A stretch of 64,000 bases of DNA, from assembly GCA_910586255.1 (NCBI GenBank), contig CAJUHR010000003.1:1-64000 (forward strand), in the 5' to 3' direction. Position 1 is the first letter of the stretch; each line of letters starts with the position of its first letter. Positions 6,421 to 15,412 of this stretch are shown here, one piece after another. Source of the stretch: an uncultured Lachnospiraceae bacterium (GTDB taxonomy: Bacteria; Bacillota; Clostridia; Lachnospirales; Lachnospiraceae). The position numbers were made by a program, and so were the translations under genes. The notes under the pieces are model-generated. The model worked only from the letters and a program-made list of their open reading frames with translations, did no database searches and was not told the DNA's origin.

Positions 6421-6757
6421 AGATGTTTTCATGTTCCAGAATATCTGTTATGTCGGTATCGGATAGTATTGCCGCAGTTATGCTGAACCATGCAATGGCT
6501 GTCTGGCTACGGTCATCTTCACCGCAAGAGGCAATCTTTTTGGTGGGCATCTGATATCAGAACCGGTTTTTATGTCCAGTAGTTCCACTTAAATCGCAAT
6601 GTTGTGTCAAGTTGGGATGCCAATAGTGCGCCAGGGAGTGAAGAGGCTTCATAGACCTTAGCAAACGATGGAAATGCGAATAGAATAATCTTAGAAACCA
6701 AGAAACCAAGAGTGTTATTTCTTTGAGTTGCGTATAATAGAGGAGGAGAATATAGTA

Positions 6758-7138
6758 ATGCCAACAACAATGACGAAAGGTAGAGTTCCTATGGAAATGA
6801 AAAAATTGAGTATTTCTGCGAAACGGCAGATTACAATCCCACAGAAATTTTTTACCATGCTGGGGTTTGATACAGAGGCAGAATGTACCGTGCGTGGAAA
6901 TGAACTGGTTATTCGTCCTGTCAGAACCAATACAGGAGGAGAGTTTGCGGAGCAGATTCTGACGGACTTGATTGCCAGGGGATACAGTGGCAATGATCTT
7001 CTGGAGCGCTTTAAAAAAGCACAGGGGCAGGTACGACCAGCGGTGGAAGCAATGCCTGTGGTTGCAGAGCAGGTTGCATTTTCAGGATCTGATTATATAT
7101 CTTATGAAGATGTTTTTGGCACGGAGGATGGGAAATGA
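6758..7138 (+). CDS. AbrB/MazE-type antitoxin
   Basis: A 126-aa protein with an N-terminal SpoVT-AbrB DNA-binding fold (about 12-55: MKKLSISAKRQITIPQKFF, then AECTVRGNELVIRPV). The rest is a C-terminal region that would neutralise a toxin. The ATG at 6758 follows GAGGAGG and is preferred over an upstream TTG. It overlaps the next gene by ATGA, the normal layout of a toxin-antitoxin pair. The partner is broken, so this is an orphaned antitoxin. Confidence 0.85.
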   Translation: MPTTMTKGRVPMEMKKLSISAKRQITIPQKFFTMLGFDTEAECTVRGNELVIRPVRTNTGGEFAEQILTDLIARGYSGNDLLERFKKAQGQVRPAVEAMPVVAEQVAFSGSDYISYEDVFGTEDGK

Positions 7139-7240
7139 CAGACGTGCGATTTCTTCCGCCTGCAGCAAAATTCATCAAAAAACTGAAAGACAAGAAATTG
7201 AAGATGCTGTATCAGGAAGCGGTTGATAAGATGATTCTTC
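7135..7240 (+). pseudogene. RelE/ParE-like toxin, 3' end lost
   Basis: Reading starts MTDVRFLPPAAKFIKKLKDK and runs through YQEAVDKM, the N-terminal helix region of a RelE-family mRNA interferase. At about 7235 the sequence switches to the antisense of the PTS EIIA gene, so strand order, the active-site region and the C-terminal half are gone. The open frame runs on to 7320 but is foreign. A deletion that joined two loci end to end explains it. Confidence 0.8.
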
Positions 7241-7579
7241 TACAATCTGGTGTATCTCTTCTTTTGTCAGAAGGACGTCCTCCGGCTACAAGGCCAGGCT
7301 CAGGGCACAGGGGAGATTGATCCCGCTGATCAGATGCCGGTGTTCAGTCATATAGGGACAGAATTTCTGATTCACGCTGCCTCCCAGCATATCGGTCATG
7401 ATGATTACCTCGTCTTCCGGGTCAAAGGAAGCAAAGACCTGGCGGATCTGTTCTTCTGCATCTGTATCATCCATATAAGCACTGATGTCCGTAATGTTGT
7501 CTTTGCAGGTAAGAAATTCCAAAGTGTCCCGAAGGCCGTGGGCCAGCAGGTGATGAGAGCCGATTACAAACCTTCTCAT
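7236..7579 (-). pseudogene. PTS mannose-family EIIA, amber codon and lost 3' end
   Basis: The ATG at 7579 opens an EIIA-Man domain: the early GSHHLLAHGLRDTLEFL block with the phosphorylatable His, then MTDMLGGSVNQKF and GINLPCALSLAL. Codon 98 is TAG where family members usually have Gln before PED. Beyond it the same frame continues PEDVLLTKEEIHQIVEES and then meets the toxin gene at about 7235. Thus one nonsense change and one deletion junction inactivate it. ATG overlaps the stop of the gene before it, as in an operon with the adjoining ceramidase-like and levR genes. Confidence 0.85.
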
Positions 7580-8728
7580 ACGTCTTCCTCCCTGATTTTT
7601 TTGATCATCTGTTTCACATACTTTTCCGCCTCTCCCTGGGGGAAGGGGGTGGACATGCTCTCGTAGCCTTTGCCAAACTCATCCTTCTCCACGATGTATC
7701 CGGCGCTGTAGTTGGCATATCCCCACACCAGGCGTACAGGAAGCTCTCATATGCTCTTTCATGGCTATGCCGAAGGTGGAAAACAATTCTCCGGGTACTG
7801 TGGCAATCTCCAGATCTCCCAGCCGGAAGAACTGGGAACAGAGGCTTATATCTACCTGTCCCCGGGCCATTTTCTGCTTCAGATGACAGATTCCCGACCA
7901 CAAAAGCTTCTTCTGATCCTCATCGGAGGTGTTGTCCAGCTTTTTTTGGTCCGCCTCAATCTGGGATTCCAGTTCTTTTTTGTCATATATATGGCAGATG
8001 CGATACTCCATGGTATCTGTTTTTTCTGTCCTTAGCTTCAGAGGCTTTTCTTCCTGCCCCAGTATGTCAAGCTGATTTATGATTTCATCCCGAACACGCC
8101 ACAGTTCCTTCTCATCATTGCCTTGACGGTACTGACGGTTTCCCATATCCCCGCAGGCCCCCTGCATGGTGATGAAGGTAGTCTGGTATTTTTCGTCCAG
8201 GGCCTTTCCCACATTGCCCAGCAGATCGGAACTGATTTTCATATTGTGGATTCCCAGAACCGTGGGATGGCAGGTAAAGTGGAAAATGCCGGCCACCACA
8301 TGATTTTCGTTGCGGAACAGAATCAGATGCACATCCTTGTCGCTTGACTTGTCCTTATAATTTCGCTTTCCATATACTCCCTCTATGGTTCCCTGAACTG
8401 CATAAGGGGTGACTTCTAAAAATCCCCGGCCAAAGCATTCATCTGCTGCTGCGAAAATCTGTTTCATGCAGAATTCCCGGTATACGGCTTTACGCCGGTT
8501 CCGGTCTTCGCCCTCCTCTTCAAAGCTGATATCCGGGCCGGAATGGGTATGTATGGTGGAAACGACAATGTGCTCTTCCGGAATGGAGTATTTGGCGGCT
8601 AACACCCGGCGGGGATAGTCGGAAATCTCTTTTTCCAGCCGGCAAAGATCCAGTGTCATCCATAAGAATACCTGGCCGTCTATGCGCAAAGCCGGCGCCC
8701 TGCGGTACAAGGGGTCCAGCACGCCGAT
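7576..8728 (-). pseudogene. Neutral-ceramidase-like hydrolase, 5' truncated and frameshifted
   Basis: The body matches bacterial neutral/alkaline ceramidase-like proteins: VVSTIHTHSGPD, HFTCHPTVLG with ISSDLLG, and MQGACGDMGNRQ. These hold the metal and catalytic residues of the family. The N-terminal start is missing: at about 8728 the frame joins the levR fragment after Walker A. Near 7747 one base is lost; before it the frame runs into a wrong tail, after it LVWGYANYSAGYIVEKDEFG and KQMIKKIREEDV complete the normal C terminus to a TGA at 7576. No signal peptide remains. Its link to a mannose PTS is unusual. Confidence 0.8.
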
Positions 8729-9162
8729 GGACTTGCCTGTACCATTGGCGCTGTGCAGTAACACCGGCAAGCCGGCAGGCAGATAGTGGATGGCGGCCTT
8801 GCACTGTTCCACACAAGCTTCAAGGCTTAGATGGTGCCCTATGGCTTTTTGAAAATCCCTTTTGGATTCACCGCTCTGACACTGAAGCAAAAATTCATCC
8901 AGCCCGGAGAACACACAGTTATCCAGCCTAATCTGCCAGAACCGCTCAATACTACGGCGGTGAAAAAAATATACAGGACGGGAGTTGACCTTCATAGCCT
9001 GTTTTTCCTTCACCAGTTCATTTAGATACTGGCTGGCCAGATTTCTGGAGAATTCAACGTCTCGCTGATATCATTAGCTGTAAAACGTCTTAGGTCTCTC
9101 AGGGAGAAATCTCTGCTGATCTTCTCCAGATAGCCGTATACCTCTTCCTTTGTGCTGAGCAT
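8725..9162 (-). pseudogene. LevR/ManR-type sigma-54 activator, N-terminal remnant
   Basis: The ATG at 9162 (GGAGAGGAAAT upstream) begins MLSTKEEVYGYLEKI with a DNA-binding N terminus. Near 9055 one base is lost in the codons after ETLN; the other frame continues SRNLASQYLNELVKE and NSRPVYFFHRR, then the start of an AAA+ domain up to the Walker A motif SANGTGKS. There the sequence jumps into the ceramidase-like gene. The rest of the AAA+, PTS EIIA-like and PRD domains is gone. LevR-type proteins normally activate mannose-family PTS operons, which fits the EIIA remnant nearby. Confidence 0.8.
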
Positions 9163-9424
9163 ATTTCCTCTCCTGTCTGAATGAATCTTTTGGATACGTT
9201 TATCATTATATCGGATTTCAGCAAAATGAAAATAGCATTTTGTGCATTTCGCCACTTATCAGTATAATTCATCAATATTGAGAGGGAATTTATACCAAAT
9301 TCTTTTGTTCTCGACACTGTATTCGACACTCCGATAAAAAAATCATGGTATACTTGAGAATGTAGTTTAAGGGGTAGATGCTGTTATTTGAGAAAGTAAT
9401 GAAGAAAAGAAAGGATAATTACCT

Positions 9425-10249
9425 ATGGATAGGAAAGGAATCAGACTGGCTGCTTTAGATTTGGATGGTACTCTGCTTCACGAGGATAAGACTATTTCCG
9501 CGTATACCTTGTCTGTGATACAGAGATTAATGAAAGAGGGGCTTTTCATTGTGCCGGCCACCGGAAGAAACTTATCGGGACTGAAGGATAATATTCTAAA
9601 AGTTCCTGACATCCCCTATGCGGTCTGCTCCAACGGTGCACAGGTATTCCGGCTTTGTGACAGAAAGGTTCTCTACGAGGCGGCCATTCCCATGGATGAA
9701 GCCCTGGATGTGATTCGCTATCTGGGAGGCTATCCCACGTGCCTATATGTTCATATGGATCAGGGCACCTGGCGTTCAGCTGGTTGGCGGGATCCGAATT
9801 TAAAAAAACGTTTTCCTTTTATTCGCCAGAAAGAACAAAACATCGTAAATCTGGAAGAATTTCTTTTGAAAACCAGGTACCAGGTTATTAAAATTGGCGC
9901 GTTTGTTCTGGATGATGGAGCATTTGTAAAGCTTACTGAAAAGGGAAGTCCTGTTCCCTCGGTTACTCAGTTCCGTACCGGAGAGGGTATTCTGGAACTG
10001 AATGCTTTCACAGCATCCAAAGCTTAGGGACTTGATGCGCTTTGCTGCCACCTGGGGATTCCTGTTTCTCAGGTACTGGCCATAGGAGACAACGGGAATG
10101 ATCTCTCCATGCTTCAAATGGCGGGGGTCTCAGATTCTATGGGAAACAGTGATGACGAGGTAAAGGCGGCAGCCCGCTTTGTCACAGGAACCAATGAGGA
10201 AGACGGGGCCGCCATGTTTCTGTCCCGGTACTTTGACCTGGGCCTGTAG
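9425..10249 (+). pseudogene. Cof-type HAD phosphatase with one in-frame amber codon
   Basis: The frame starts LAALDLDGTLL (HAD motif I with the nucleophilic Asp) and follows the Cof/YidA pattern (VPATGRN motif II, a cap domain). Codon 201 is TAG (10025-10027). The same frame then continues GLDALCCHLGIP, with the HAD motif IV IGDNGNDLSML and a normal C terminus ending at TAG 10247-10249. Read through, it would be a normal 274-aa enzyme. The expected residue is probably Lys (one base change). It may be a recent pseudogene or, less likely, need suppression. Confidence 0.85.
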
Positions 10250-10287
10250 CTGTATTCCTTTTCCCTGGTACTGTTGTTTTAAACTGA

Positions 10288-10320
10288 TTGAGGCAGGATG
10301 ACAAAAGTTAGCTGCCTCAA
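10288..10320 (+). terminator. Hairpin between the HAD gene and rarA
   Basis: TTGAGGCAG and CTGCCTCAA pair around a 15-nt loop, between a plus-strand and a minus-strand gene. Only a weak T-rich tail follows, so it is a plausible but not strong terminator. Confidence 0.45.
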
Positions 10321-10388
10321 TTGATTAATGGCCCGGTATATAGCGTTATATCAGTGCTTTGAGGCATGCGGGCAATTATTTGTTACAA

Positions 10389-11741
10389 TTATTTCGCATC
10401 GCCTTTTGCATTTCCCCACCCATGCTGTCTCTTCCATGCCTTTACCTGTTCCAGCTTTCCGGCCGTCTCCTTCTCATCTCCCTGATCTCCCGGATAGTAA
10501 TACTCCGTTCCCGCCAGGCTCTCCGGCAGACATTCCATAGCAGCTACCTTCTCCTGGGTGTCGTGGGCATAGACATAGCCTTCTCCATAGTGAAGCTGTG
10601 TCATCAGGCCGGTGGGGGCATTGCGGATCACCAGGGGAACCGGTTCCGCCAGCATGCTTTGGGCGTCCTTTTTTGCGGCCTCGTAGGCCATATAGGCAGA
10701 GTTCGATTTGGGCGCCATGGACAGATAGATTACTGTATGGCTAAGATGGACGTTGCATTCCGGCATTCCCAGGAAATGACAGGCCTGGTAGGCGGCCACC
10801 GCCAGCGGCAGAGCATGGCTGTCAGCCATGCCCACATCCTCGCTGGCAAAGCGCACTAGGCGTCTGGCCACATACAGCGGATCTTCTCCTGCCTCCAACA
10901 TCCGGGCAAGCCAGTAGACGGCCGCGTCCGGGTCTGAGTTGCGCATGGACTTATGGAGGGCGGAGATCAAATTATAGTGCTCTTCTCCCTTTTTGTCATA
11001 GAGAAGGCTTTTCTTTCCAATGCATTGCTGCAGTACTTCCGGGGTGATGGTGGTCTTATCAGCGCTGATTTCCCCGTTGGAAACCGCCATCTCCAGGACA
11101 TTGAGAGCTGTCCTGGCATCTCCGTTGGCAAACCGGGCGATCATGTCCACCAGGTCGTCCGCAATGTCGATGCTCAGATAGCCGAAGCCCTTCTGGCTGT
11201 TTAAGGTTCTCCGCAAAAGCTCTGTCACCTGCTCCTGGGAAAGTGCCTGAAGCACAAATACCCGACACCGGGACAGAAGAGCGCTGTTGATCTCAAAGGA
11301 GGGATTCTCCGTGGTGGCGCCAATGAGGATAATGCTCCCCTTCTCCACATAGGGGAGAAAGGCGTCCTGCTGGGCCTTGTTGAACCGGTGTATCTCGTCC
11401 ACAAACAGCACAGTGCGGATGCCCGACCGTCTGCTGTTCTCAGCTTGGGCCATCACTTCCCGGATCTCCTTGATGCCGCTGGTAACCGCGCTGAAATTGA
11501 TAAACTGGGCGTGGGTTTTTCCTGCGATGATTCCTGCCAGGGTGGTCTTTCCCACTCCCGGGGGCCCCCAGAAAATCATGGAGGGGATCTGATCCTGCTC
11601 GATCAGCTTTCTGAGAATCTTCCCCTTCCCCACCAGATGCTCCTGGCCCACGAATCCGTCCAGATCCTCCGGACGTATGCGGCTGGCTAAGGGCTGGCTG
11701 ATCTTTTGATGGTCAAATAGTGACAGCTGTTCCATGGACAT
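10389..11741 (-). CDS. rarA: Replication-associated recombination protein A (first copy)
   Basis: A 450-aa AAA+ ATPase of the RarA/MgsA/WRNIP1 family, which acts at stalled replication forks. Visible are a substrate-gate region RIRPEDLDGFVGQEHL, Walker A GPPGVGKTT, Walker B LFVDEIHRFNK, a sensor region ATTENPSFEINSALLSRC, and the C-terminal oligomerization domain ending in HGWGNAKGDAK. A start at 11741 is preferred: GGGAGGA lies 9 nt upstream, while the upstream ATG at 11777 has none. A second rarA lies at 40165. Confidence 0.95.
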   Translation of the reverse strand: MSMEQLSLFDHQKISQPLASRIRPEDLDGFVGQEHLVGKGKILRKLIEQDQIPSMIFWGPPGVGKTTLAGIIAGKTHAQFINFSAVTSGIKEIREVMAQAENSRRSGIRTVLFVDEIHRFNKAQQDAFLPYVEKGSIILIGATTENPSFEINSALLSRCRVFVLQALSQEQVTELLRRTLNSQKGFGYLSIDIADDLVDMIARFANGDARTALNVLEMAVSNGEISADKTTITPEVLQQCIGKKSLLYDKKGEEHYNLISALHKSMRNSDPDAAVYWLARMLEAGEDPLYVARRLVRFASEDVGMADSHALPLAVAAYQACHFLGMPECNVHLSHTVIYLSMAPKSNSAYMAYEAAKKDAQSMLAEPVPLVIRNAPTGLMTQLHYGEGYVYAHDTQEKVAAMECLPESLAGTEYYYPGDQGDEKETAGKLEQVKAWKRQHGWGNAKGDAK

Positions 11742-11833
11742 AAGATATGTTCCTCCCTGTTTTCTCATATTTTTCAATCAAGGAAATTTTTGCGAAGACA
11801 TATGCCTTGACGGAGGATTGACAGAGTGATTGT

Positions 11834-12337
11834 TTAAAGCAGAAAATCACAGATATCCTTCACAGCCGCTTCCGGGCTGCCTTCATTTTTTACCGTCATG
11901 GACGCATATTTCTGATAGATGCCGGCTCGCTTTTCATAGGAAGCAGCCAGCTCTCCCTTTGTATGGTTTTTAAAGAGCGGTCGCTCCGGTTGGGTCGCCA
12001 TACTTTGGTAGCAGGTCTCAAAGGGGCGCTGTATGTATATAATGATTCCATGCCGGGACAGAAGCCGGGAATTATCCTCAGAGGCAAGCATGCCGCCTCC
12101 GGTGGAGACCACGGAAAGTCCAAGTCGGCATACCTGATTGACAATTTCGTATTCCAGTTGGCGGAACAGCGTCTCTCCTCCCCGGTCAAAAATCTCTGCA
12201 ATTGTTATTTGACTTTGTTCTGTCAGCATCTGGTCTGTGTCGTAGAAATCTATGTTAAGTTTTTTTGCCAGAAGGCGTCCTACAGTAGTTTTCCCGCAGC
12301 TGGTATATCCGCATAAAATAATTGGTTGTTTAGTCAT
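11834..12337 (-). CDS. aroK: Shikimate kinase
   Basis: A 167-aa enzyme that phosphorylates shikimate at the 3-hydroxyl in chorismate synthesis. Walker A is GYTSCGKTT; the DTD motif (FYDTDQ) and the glycine triplet VSTGGGML bind shikimate, and QPERPLF lies in the lid. Length matches AroK/AroL. A start at 12337 is chosen because AGGAG lies 7 nt upstream; the longer frame to 12511 has no support. It stands alone, 92 bp upstream of rarA's end on the same strand. Confidence 0.93.
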   Translation of the reverse strand: MTKQPIILCGYTSCGKTTVGRLLAKKLNIDFYDTDQMLTEQSQITIAEIFDRGGETLFRQLEYEIVNQVCRLGLSVVSTGGGMLASEDNSRLLSRHGIIIYIQRPFETCYQSMATQPERPLFKNHTKGELAASYEKRAGIYQKYASMTVKNEGSPEAAVKDICDFLL

Positions 12338-12540
12338 AGAGAGCTCCTCTGAATAAGATGTTTTCTGCGCCGATTTTTGCTGTGTGGAAATGCAGAATCC
12401 ACCTGGCAGAAATCGTGGGCATCCACGAAATAAAATAGCATATTTAAAAGAAAAAGACAAGAAGCCGCTTAGCAGGAAGCTGTAAAACACTGAAAAGTAG
12501 CCATTTTTCAAATAAATTTTGAAAATTTGAAGAATGAGTG

Positions 12541-12569
12541 TTGACGATTTCGCTCACGTATGGTATATT
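12541..12569 (+). promoter_or_regulatory. Sigma-A promoter
   Basis: TTGACG (12541-12546), a 17-nt spacer ending TGG and TATATT (12564-12569) make a near-consensus promoter about 65 bp upstream of the small RHH-like gene at 12635. Confidence 0.8.
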
Positions 12570-12634
12570 ATACACATGAGAGCAGTAGCTACCACTCTAA
12601 AATGTGAATTATATGTAAAGAAGGGGAATGTATT

Positions 12635-13087
12635 ATGAGAATACAGTTTTATACGAGTGATGAACTCGAAGACAAATTGAATAATGAAAGTGAGAAGCAG
12701 GGGGTAAGTATTAGCGTTCTGGTAAATGATATACTTAATAAACATTATGGCTTGGTTCCACCGGACACATTAACGGATTTAGAGATTGAAAAAAAAGTGC
12801 TGGATGAGATCCTGGTTTATATTAAGGATGATAGCCACATTGAAGAGTTTGACCTGAATATGGCCTCAGCTACTTTTCGTAAAATTGATATGATTTATGC
12901 AGGGAAACCTAGAATTCTAAAAGCTCGCTTAGGTAAGACTTTTGCAAAACATATAGGAACGGGTAATTACAAATATGTAAAACAGGTAATGCTCGCTAAT
13001 GGTAAACCTAAGAGAACGGTTGGAAATAGGGCAGCAATCTATAGAATCGATTGGAAGAAGATGAATGAGGATAAAAATTATAACTAA
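12635..13087 (+). CDS. Unknown protein with RHH-like N terminus
   Basis: A 150-aa protein I do not recognise. The first 40 residues (MRIQFYTSDELEDKLNNESE, then GVSISVLVNDILNKHYG) look like a ribbon-helix-helix DNA-binding domain. The C-terminal half contains FRKIDMIYAGKPRILKARLG and KPKRTVGNRAAIYRIDW, a basic region seen in mobile-element-linked hypothetical proteins. AAGGGG precedes the ATG and a clear promoter drives it. AT content is higher than in neighbouring aroK, so it may be acquired DNA. Confidence 0.7.
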   Translation: MRIQFYTSDELEDKLNNESEKQGVSISVLVNDILNKHYGLVPPDTLTDLEIEKKVLDEILVYIKDDSHIEEFDLNMASATFRKIDMIYAGKPRILKARLGKTFAKHIGTGNYKYVKQVMLANGKPKRTVGNRAAIYRIDWKKMNEDKNYN

Positions 13088-13115
13088 AGTGAAATACATA
13101 ACAGAGGTGCAGATT

Positions 13116-13313
13116 ATGAGATGCAATCAGGTAACGATTGATATTGAACGATTTGGATTTTCCTATAATCAAAGCAGGGCTATCAGGTATTTTTCCGTGA
13201 ATGATTTTAGCAGGGAAGAGAGGAACAAAAAAGAAGAGCAGATGAAGAAACTAAAGAACGATCTAGATATGTATAATAGATGGATGGAAGAGCTGAGGAG
13301 TGAGAATAGTTAA
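13116..13313 (+). CDS. Unknown small protein
   Basis: A 65-aa ORF, MRCNQVTIDIERFGFSYNQS, then a charged helical tail (KKEEQMKKLKNDLDMYNRW). The ATG at 13116 with AGAGGTG upstream is preferred over 13065, which would overlap the previous gene by 23 bp. It follows that gene by 28 bp, so both are probably one transcript. No family is recognised; the tail may form a coiled coil. Confidence 0.6.
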   Translation: MRCNQVTIDIERFGFSYNQSRAIRYFSVNDFSREERNKKEEQMKKLKNDLDMYNRWMEELRSENS

Positions 13314-13610
13314 TTTATTCCCGCAGCTTGCCGCGGGATATTTGACTTTATGTTGGCTTCTCATAGATGAGGGATATAATGAAAATAGAAAATAGCATTC
13401 TTATGGATAAAATGATTAAGCATAAATGCAGTGAATTAGGATTAAAAAAATGGAAATGATTGAATTTATTCATCTGTGTAACGAGGCAAATCGTTATCTT
13501 TACAGGGGGATGGCTTGGGGAAGATTCTGGTGTGATGAGGCAAATTATGACTTTGCGTACGAATTGTTATAATTTATCACATGAAAACTTTAAAGTGCAA
13601 AAGAAAATGG
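13314..13610 (+). other. AT-rich intergenic region with a possible 40-aa ORF
   Basis: A hairpin CCCGC/GCGGG near 13319-13337 may end the previous transcript. A short frame at 13450-13572 would give 40 residues (MEMIEFIHLCNEANRYLYRG and on) but has no good ribosome site and may be a gene remnant. Nothing else is seen. Confidence 0.35.
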
Positions 13611-13639
13611 TTGATTGTTAAATTTGAGTGTGGTATAAT
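13611..13639 (+). promoter_or_regulatory. Promoter of the tctCBA operon
   Basis: TTGATT (13611-13616), a 17-nt spacer ending TGG, and TATAAT (13634-13639) lie 75 bp before tctC. An imperfect palindrome, AATTC...GAATT, overlaps the start region and could bind a regulator. Confidence 0.8.
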
Positions 13640-13713
13640 TCTCTCCGGAATTATATCAAAGGTACATAAAAAAGCTGGATATAATTAAAAACTAGAAAGA
13701 GGAGACTGGAATT

Positions 13714-14862
13714 ATGAAAAAATTGATTGCATTGACAACGGCAGCCGCCGTGTGCCTGTCACTGGCAGCCTGCACGGTTTCCACCTCATCCAAGACGGAA
13801 ACAACCGCGGCAGAGACGACTGTGGCAGCGGCAGAAGCCACAGAGGCTGCTGCGGACACAAAGGCTGAGGAGACCACAGAGGCGGCAGAGCCAGAGGGAG
13901 AGTTGGTTGCTACCGCGGATTATCCCACAAAGCCATTGACCATGATTATCCCTTACGGAGCAGGGGGGACTACGGATACCTGGGGCAGAAAGCTGGCTGT
14001 GCTTCTTGAGAAATATTTGGGCCAGTCCATCACGGTCACCAATCAGGGCGGCGCGTCCGGCTCCATCGGAAGCCAGTTTGTGAAGGAGCAGCCGTCAGAC
14101 GGATACACCCTTCTTGTGTGCGCGGAGACCATGGGTACTTACCGCACCATGAATATCTGTGATCTGGGCTATGATGATTTTACGGTTATTTCTCCTTTGG
14201 TGGGAGATCCTAAGGTGCTGGTGGTAGGCAAGGATTCCAAGTACAACACCTTAGAGGAGCTTTTGGAGGATATTAAGGCCAATCCCGGCAAGATTACCAT
14301 GTCTCATTCCGGTCCCGGAGGAAGCGGCCACAATCAGGGACTTGTGTTAAAGGAGTTAGGCTATGAGGTGGCAATGACAAGCTTTGATTCCGGCAATGAC
14401 GCTCTGTTGGGAGTCATTGGCGGACAGGTGGATTTTACCAATCCGAATATCTCAACTTTGGGCGGTTACATAGAGAGCGGGGACGTGAAGCCGTTAGCCG
14501 TATTCTCCAGTGAGAGAATGGAGGCCTATCCGGATATTCCGGCCTTTACGGAGACCGTGCCCGAGTCTGAAAAGTATTTGGATATTCCCTACACGCTTCT
14601 GAGCTTTGTGGTGAATAATGACACGCCTCAGGAGGTGGTGGATGTGCTGAAGGCAGCCTCTGCCAAGGTGTTTGCAGATCCGGAGTGGACGGATTTTGTA
14701 AAGGCCAACGCGGCGGATCCGGTATTTGAAAAGTATACGGAGGATGCTGCCATTCAGGAGTTCTATGACAACTGGAAGTCCGTAATCTGCTGGCTACAGT
14801 ATGACAATGGCGTTGCAGAAAAGAGCCCGGAGGAATTTGGCATCAAAAAAGCGGGAGAGTAA
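13714..14862 (+). CDS. tctC: TTT transporter substrate-binding lipoprotein (TctC/Bug family)
   Basis: A 382-aa lipoprotein: signal peptide with lipobox LAAC (Cys20), a long Ala/Thr/Glu-rich linker (about 25-65) that tethers the binding domain, then a Bug/TctC domain beginning YPTKPLTMIIPYGAGGTTD. It captures organic acids outside the cell for the TctAB permease. The linker, with repeated EATEAA-like units, is typical of Lachnospiraceae lipoproteins. tctB starts 3 bp after its stop. The ligand cannot be read, but the acid-sugar genes downstream suggest a sugar acid. Confidence 0.93.
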   Translation: MKKLIALTTAAAVCLSLAACTVSTSSKTETTAAETTVAAAEATEAAADTKAEETTEAAEPEGELVATADYPTKPLTMIIPYGAGGTTDTWGRKLAVLLEKYLGQSITVTNQGGASGSIGSQFVKEQPSDGYTLLVCAETMGTYRTMNICDLGYDDFTVISPLVGDPKVLVVGKDSKYNTLEELLEDIKANPGKITMSHSGPGGSGHNQGLVLKELGYEVAMTSFDSGNDALLGVIGGQVDFTNPNISTLGGYIESGDVKPLAVFSSERMEAYPDIPAFTETVPESEKYLDIPYTLLSFVVNNDTPQEVVDVLKAASAKVFADPEWTDFVKANAADPVFEKYTEDAAIQEFYDNWKSVICWLQYDNGVAEKSPEEFGIKKAGE

Positions 14863-14865
14863 CCA

Positions 14866-15387
14866 ATGAAAAATAAAATCCATTCGCATATTGTGGAGGG
14901 AGTATTGTTTTGTGGGAGCGGCCTTGGGCTGCTCTCATATTCTCTTATTTCCTATGGAAAGGCTTTTAATAAAAGCTGGGCACAATCTCCTTATCTGTTT
15001 CCGCTGATTGTGGGAGCAGTGATGACCGGCCTCTCTCTTTGGCTGATAGGGGAGGGGATTCTGGCGGCCAAAAGGGACAGCCAGTCAAGGGACAATGTAA
15101 AAATGCAGCTATCCGGTGAGAATCTTTGCCGGGTGGTGCTTACGTTGATTCTGTGCGGGGGATATTATCTGGCTTTGGCCAACCTTAAGATCCCCTATAT
15201 TACCATCGGCATTTTCTCATTTATGTATACCTTTTCCACCTTTGAGGTTGCCACGGTTGTGTTTTTGGCAGCGATGATGGGATTTATGGGAGTGAGAAAG
15301 CCCTTCATTCTGGTTCTTGTTCCCCTGGGCACTACTTTGTTTCTGAGTATTGCATTCCGCATGCTTTTACATGTGCTTTTGCCGTGA
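14866..15387 (+). CDS. tctB: TTT transporter small membrane subunit (TctB)
   Basis: 173 aa with four predicted membrane helices (about 12-30, 38-60, 85-105 and 120-165), the layout of TctB, which pairs with TctA. It lies 3 bp after tctC and 25 bp before tctA. TctB proteins vary in sequence, so the call rests on size, topology and position. Confidence 0.88.
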   Translation: MKNKIHSHIVEGVLFCGSGLGLLSYSLISYGKAFNKSWAQSPYLFPLIVGAVMTGLSLWLIGEGILAAKRDSQSRDNVKMQLSGENLCRVVLTLILCGGYYLALANLKIPYITIGIFSFMYTFSTFEVATVVFLAAMMGFMGVRKPFILVLVPLGTTLFLSIAFRMLLHVLLP

Positions 15388-15412
15388 CAAGTGTCTTTGA
15401 AAGGGGAGAGAG

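Noticed and set aside
6344..6550. 68-codon minus-strand ORF after attR
   Set aside because: No ribosome site or recognisable family; it overlaps the terminator after attR. Probably a remnant or chance.
7679..9013. 444-codon minus-strand ORF as one real protein
   Set aside because: Its first 95 residues are LevR-like, the rest is a truncated ceramidase-like enzyme, and the last 20 are out of frame. It is a fusion of two pseudogenes.
14866..15387. tctB as an unrelated membrane protein
   Set aside because: Although TctB sequences are poorly conserved, its size, four helices and position between tctC and tctA settle the call.
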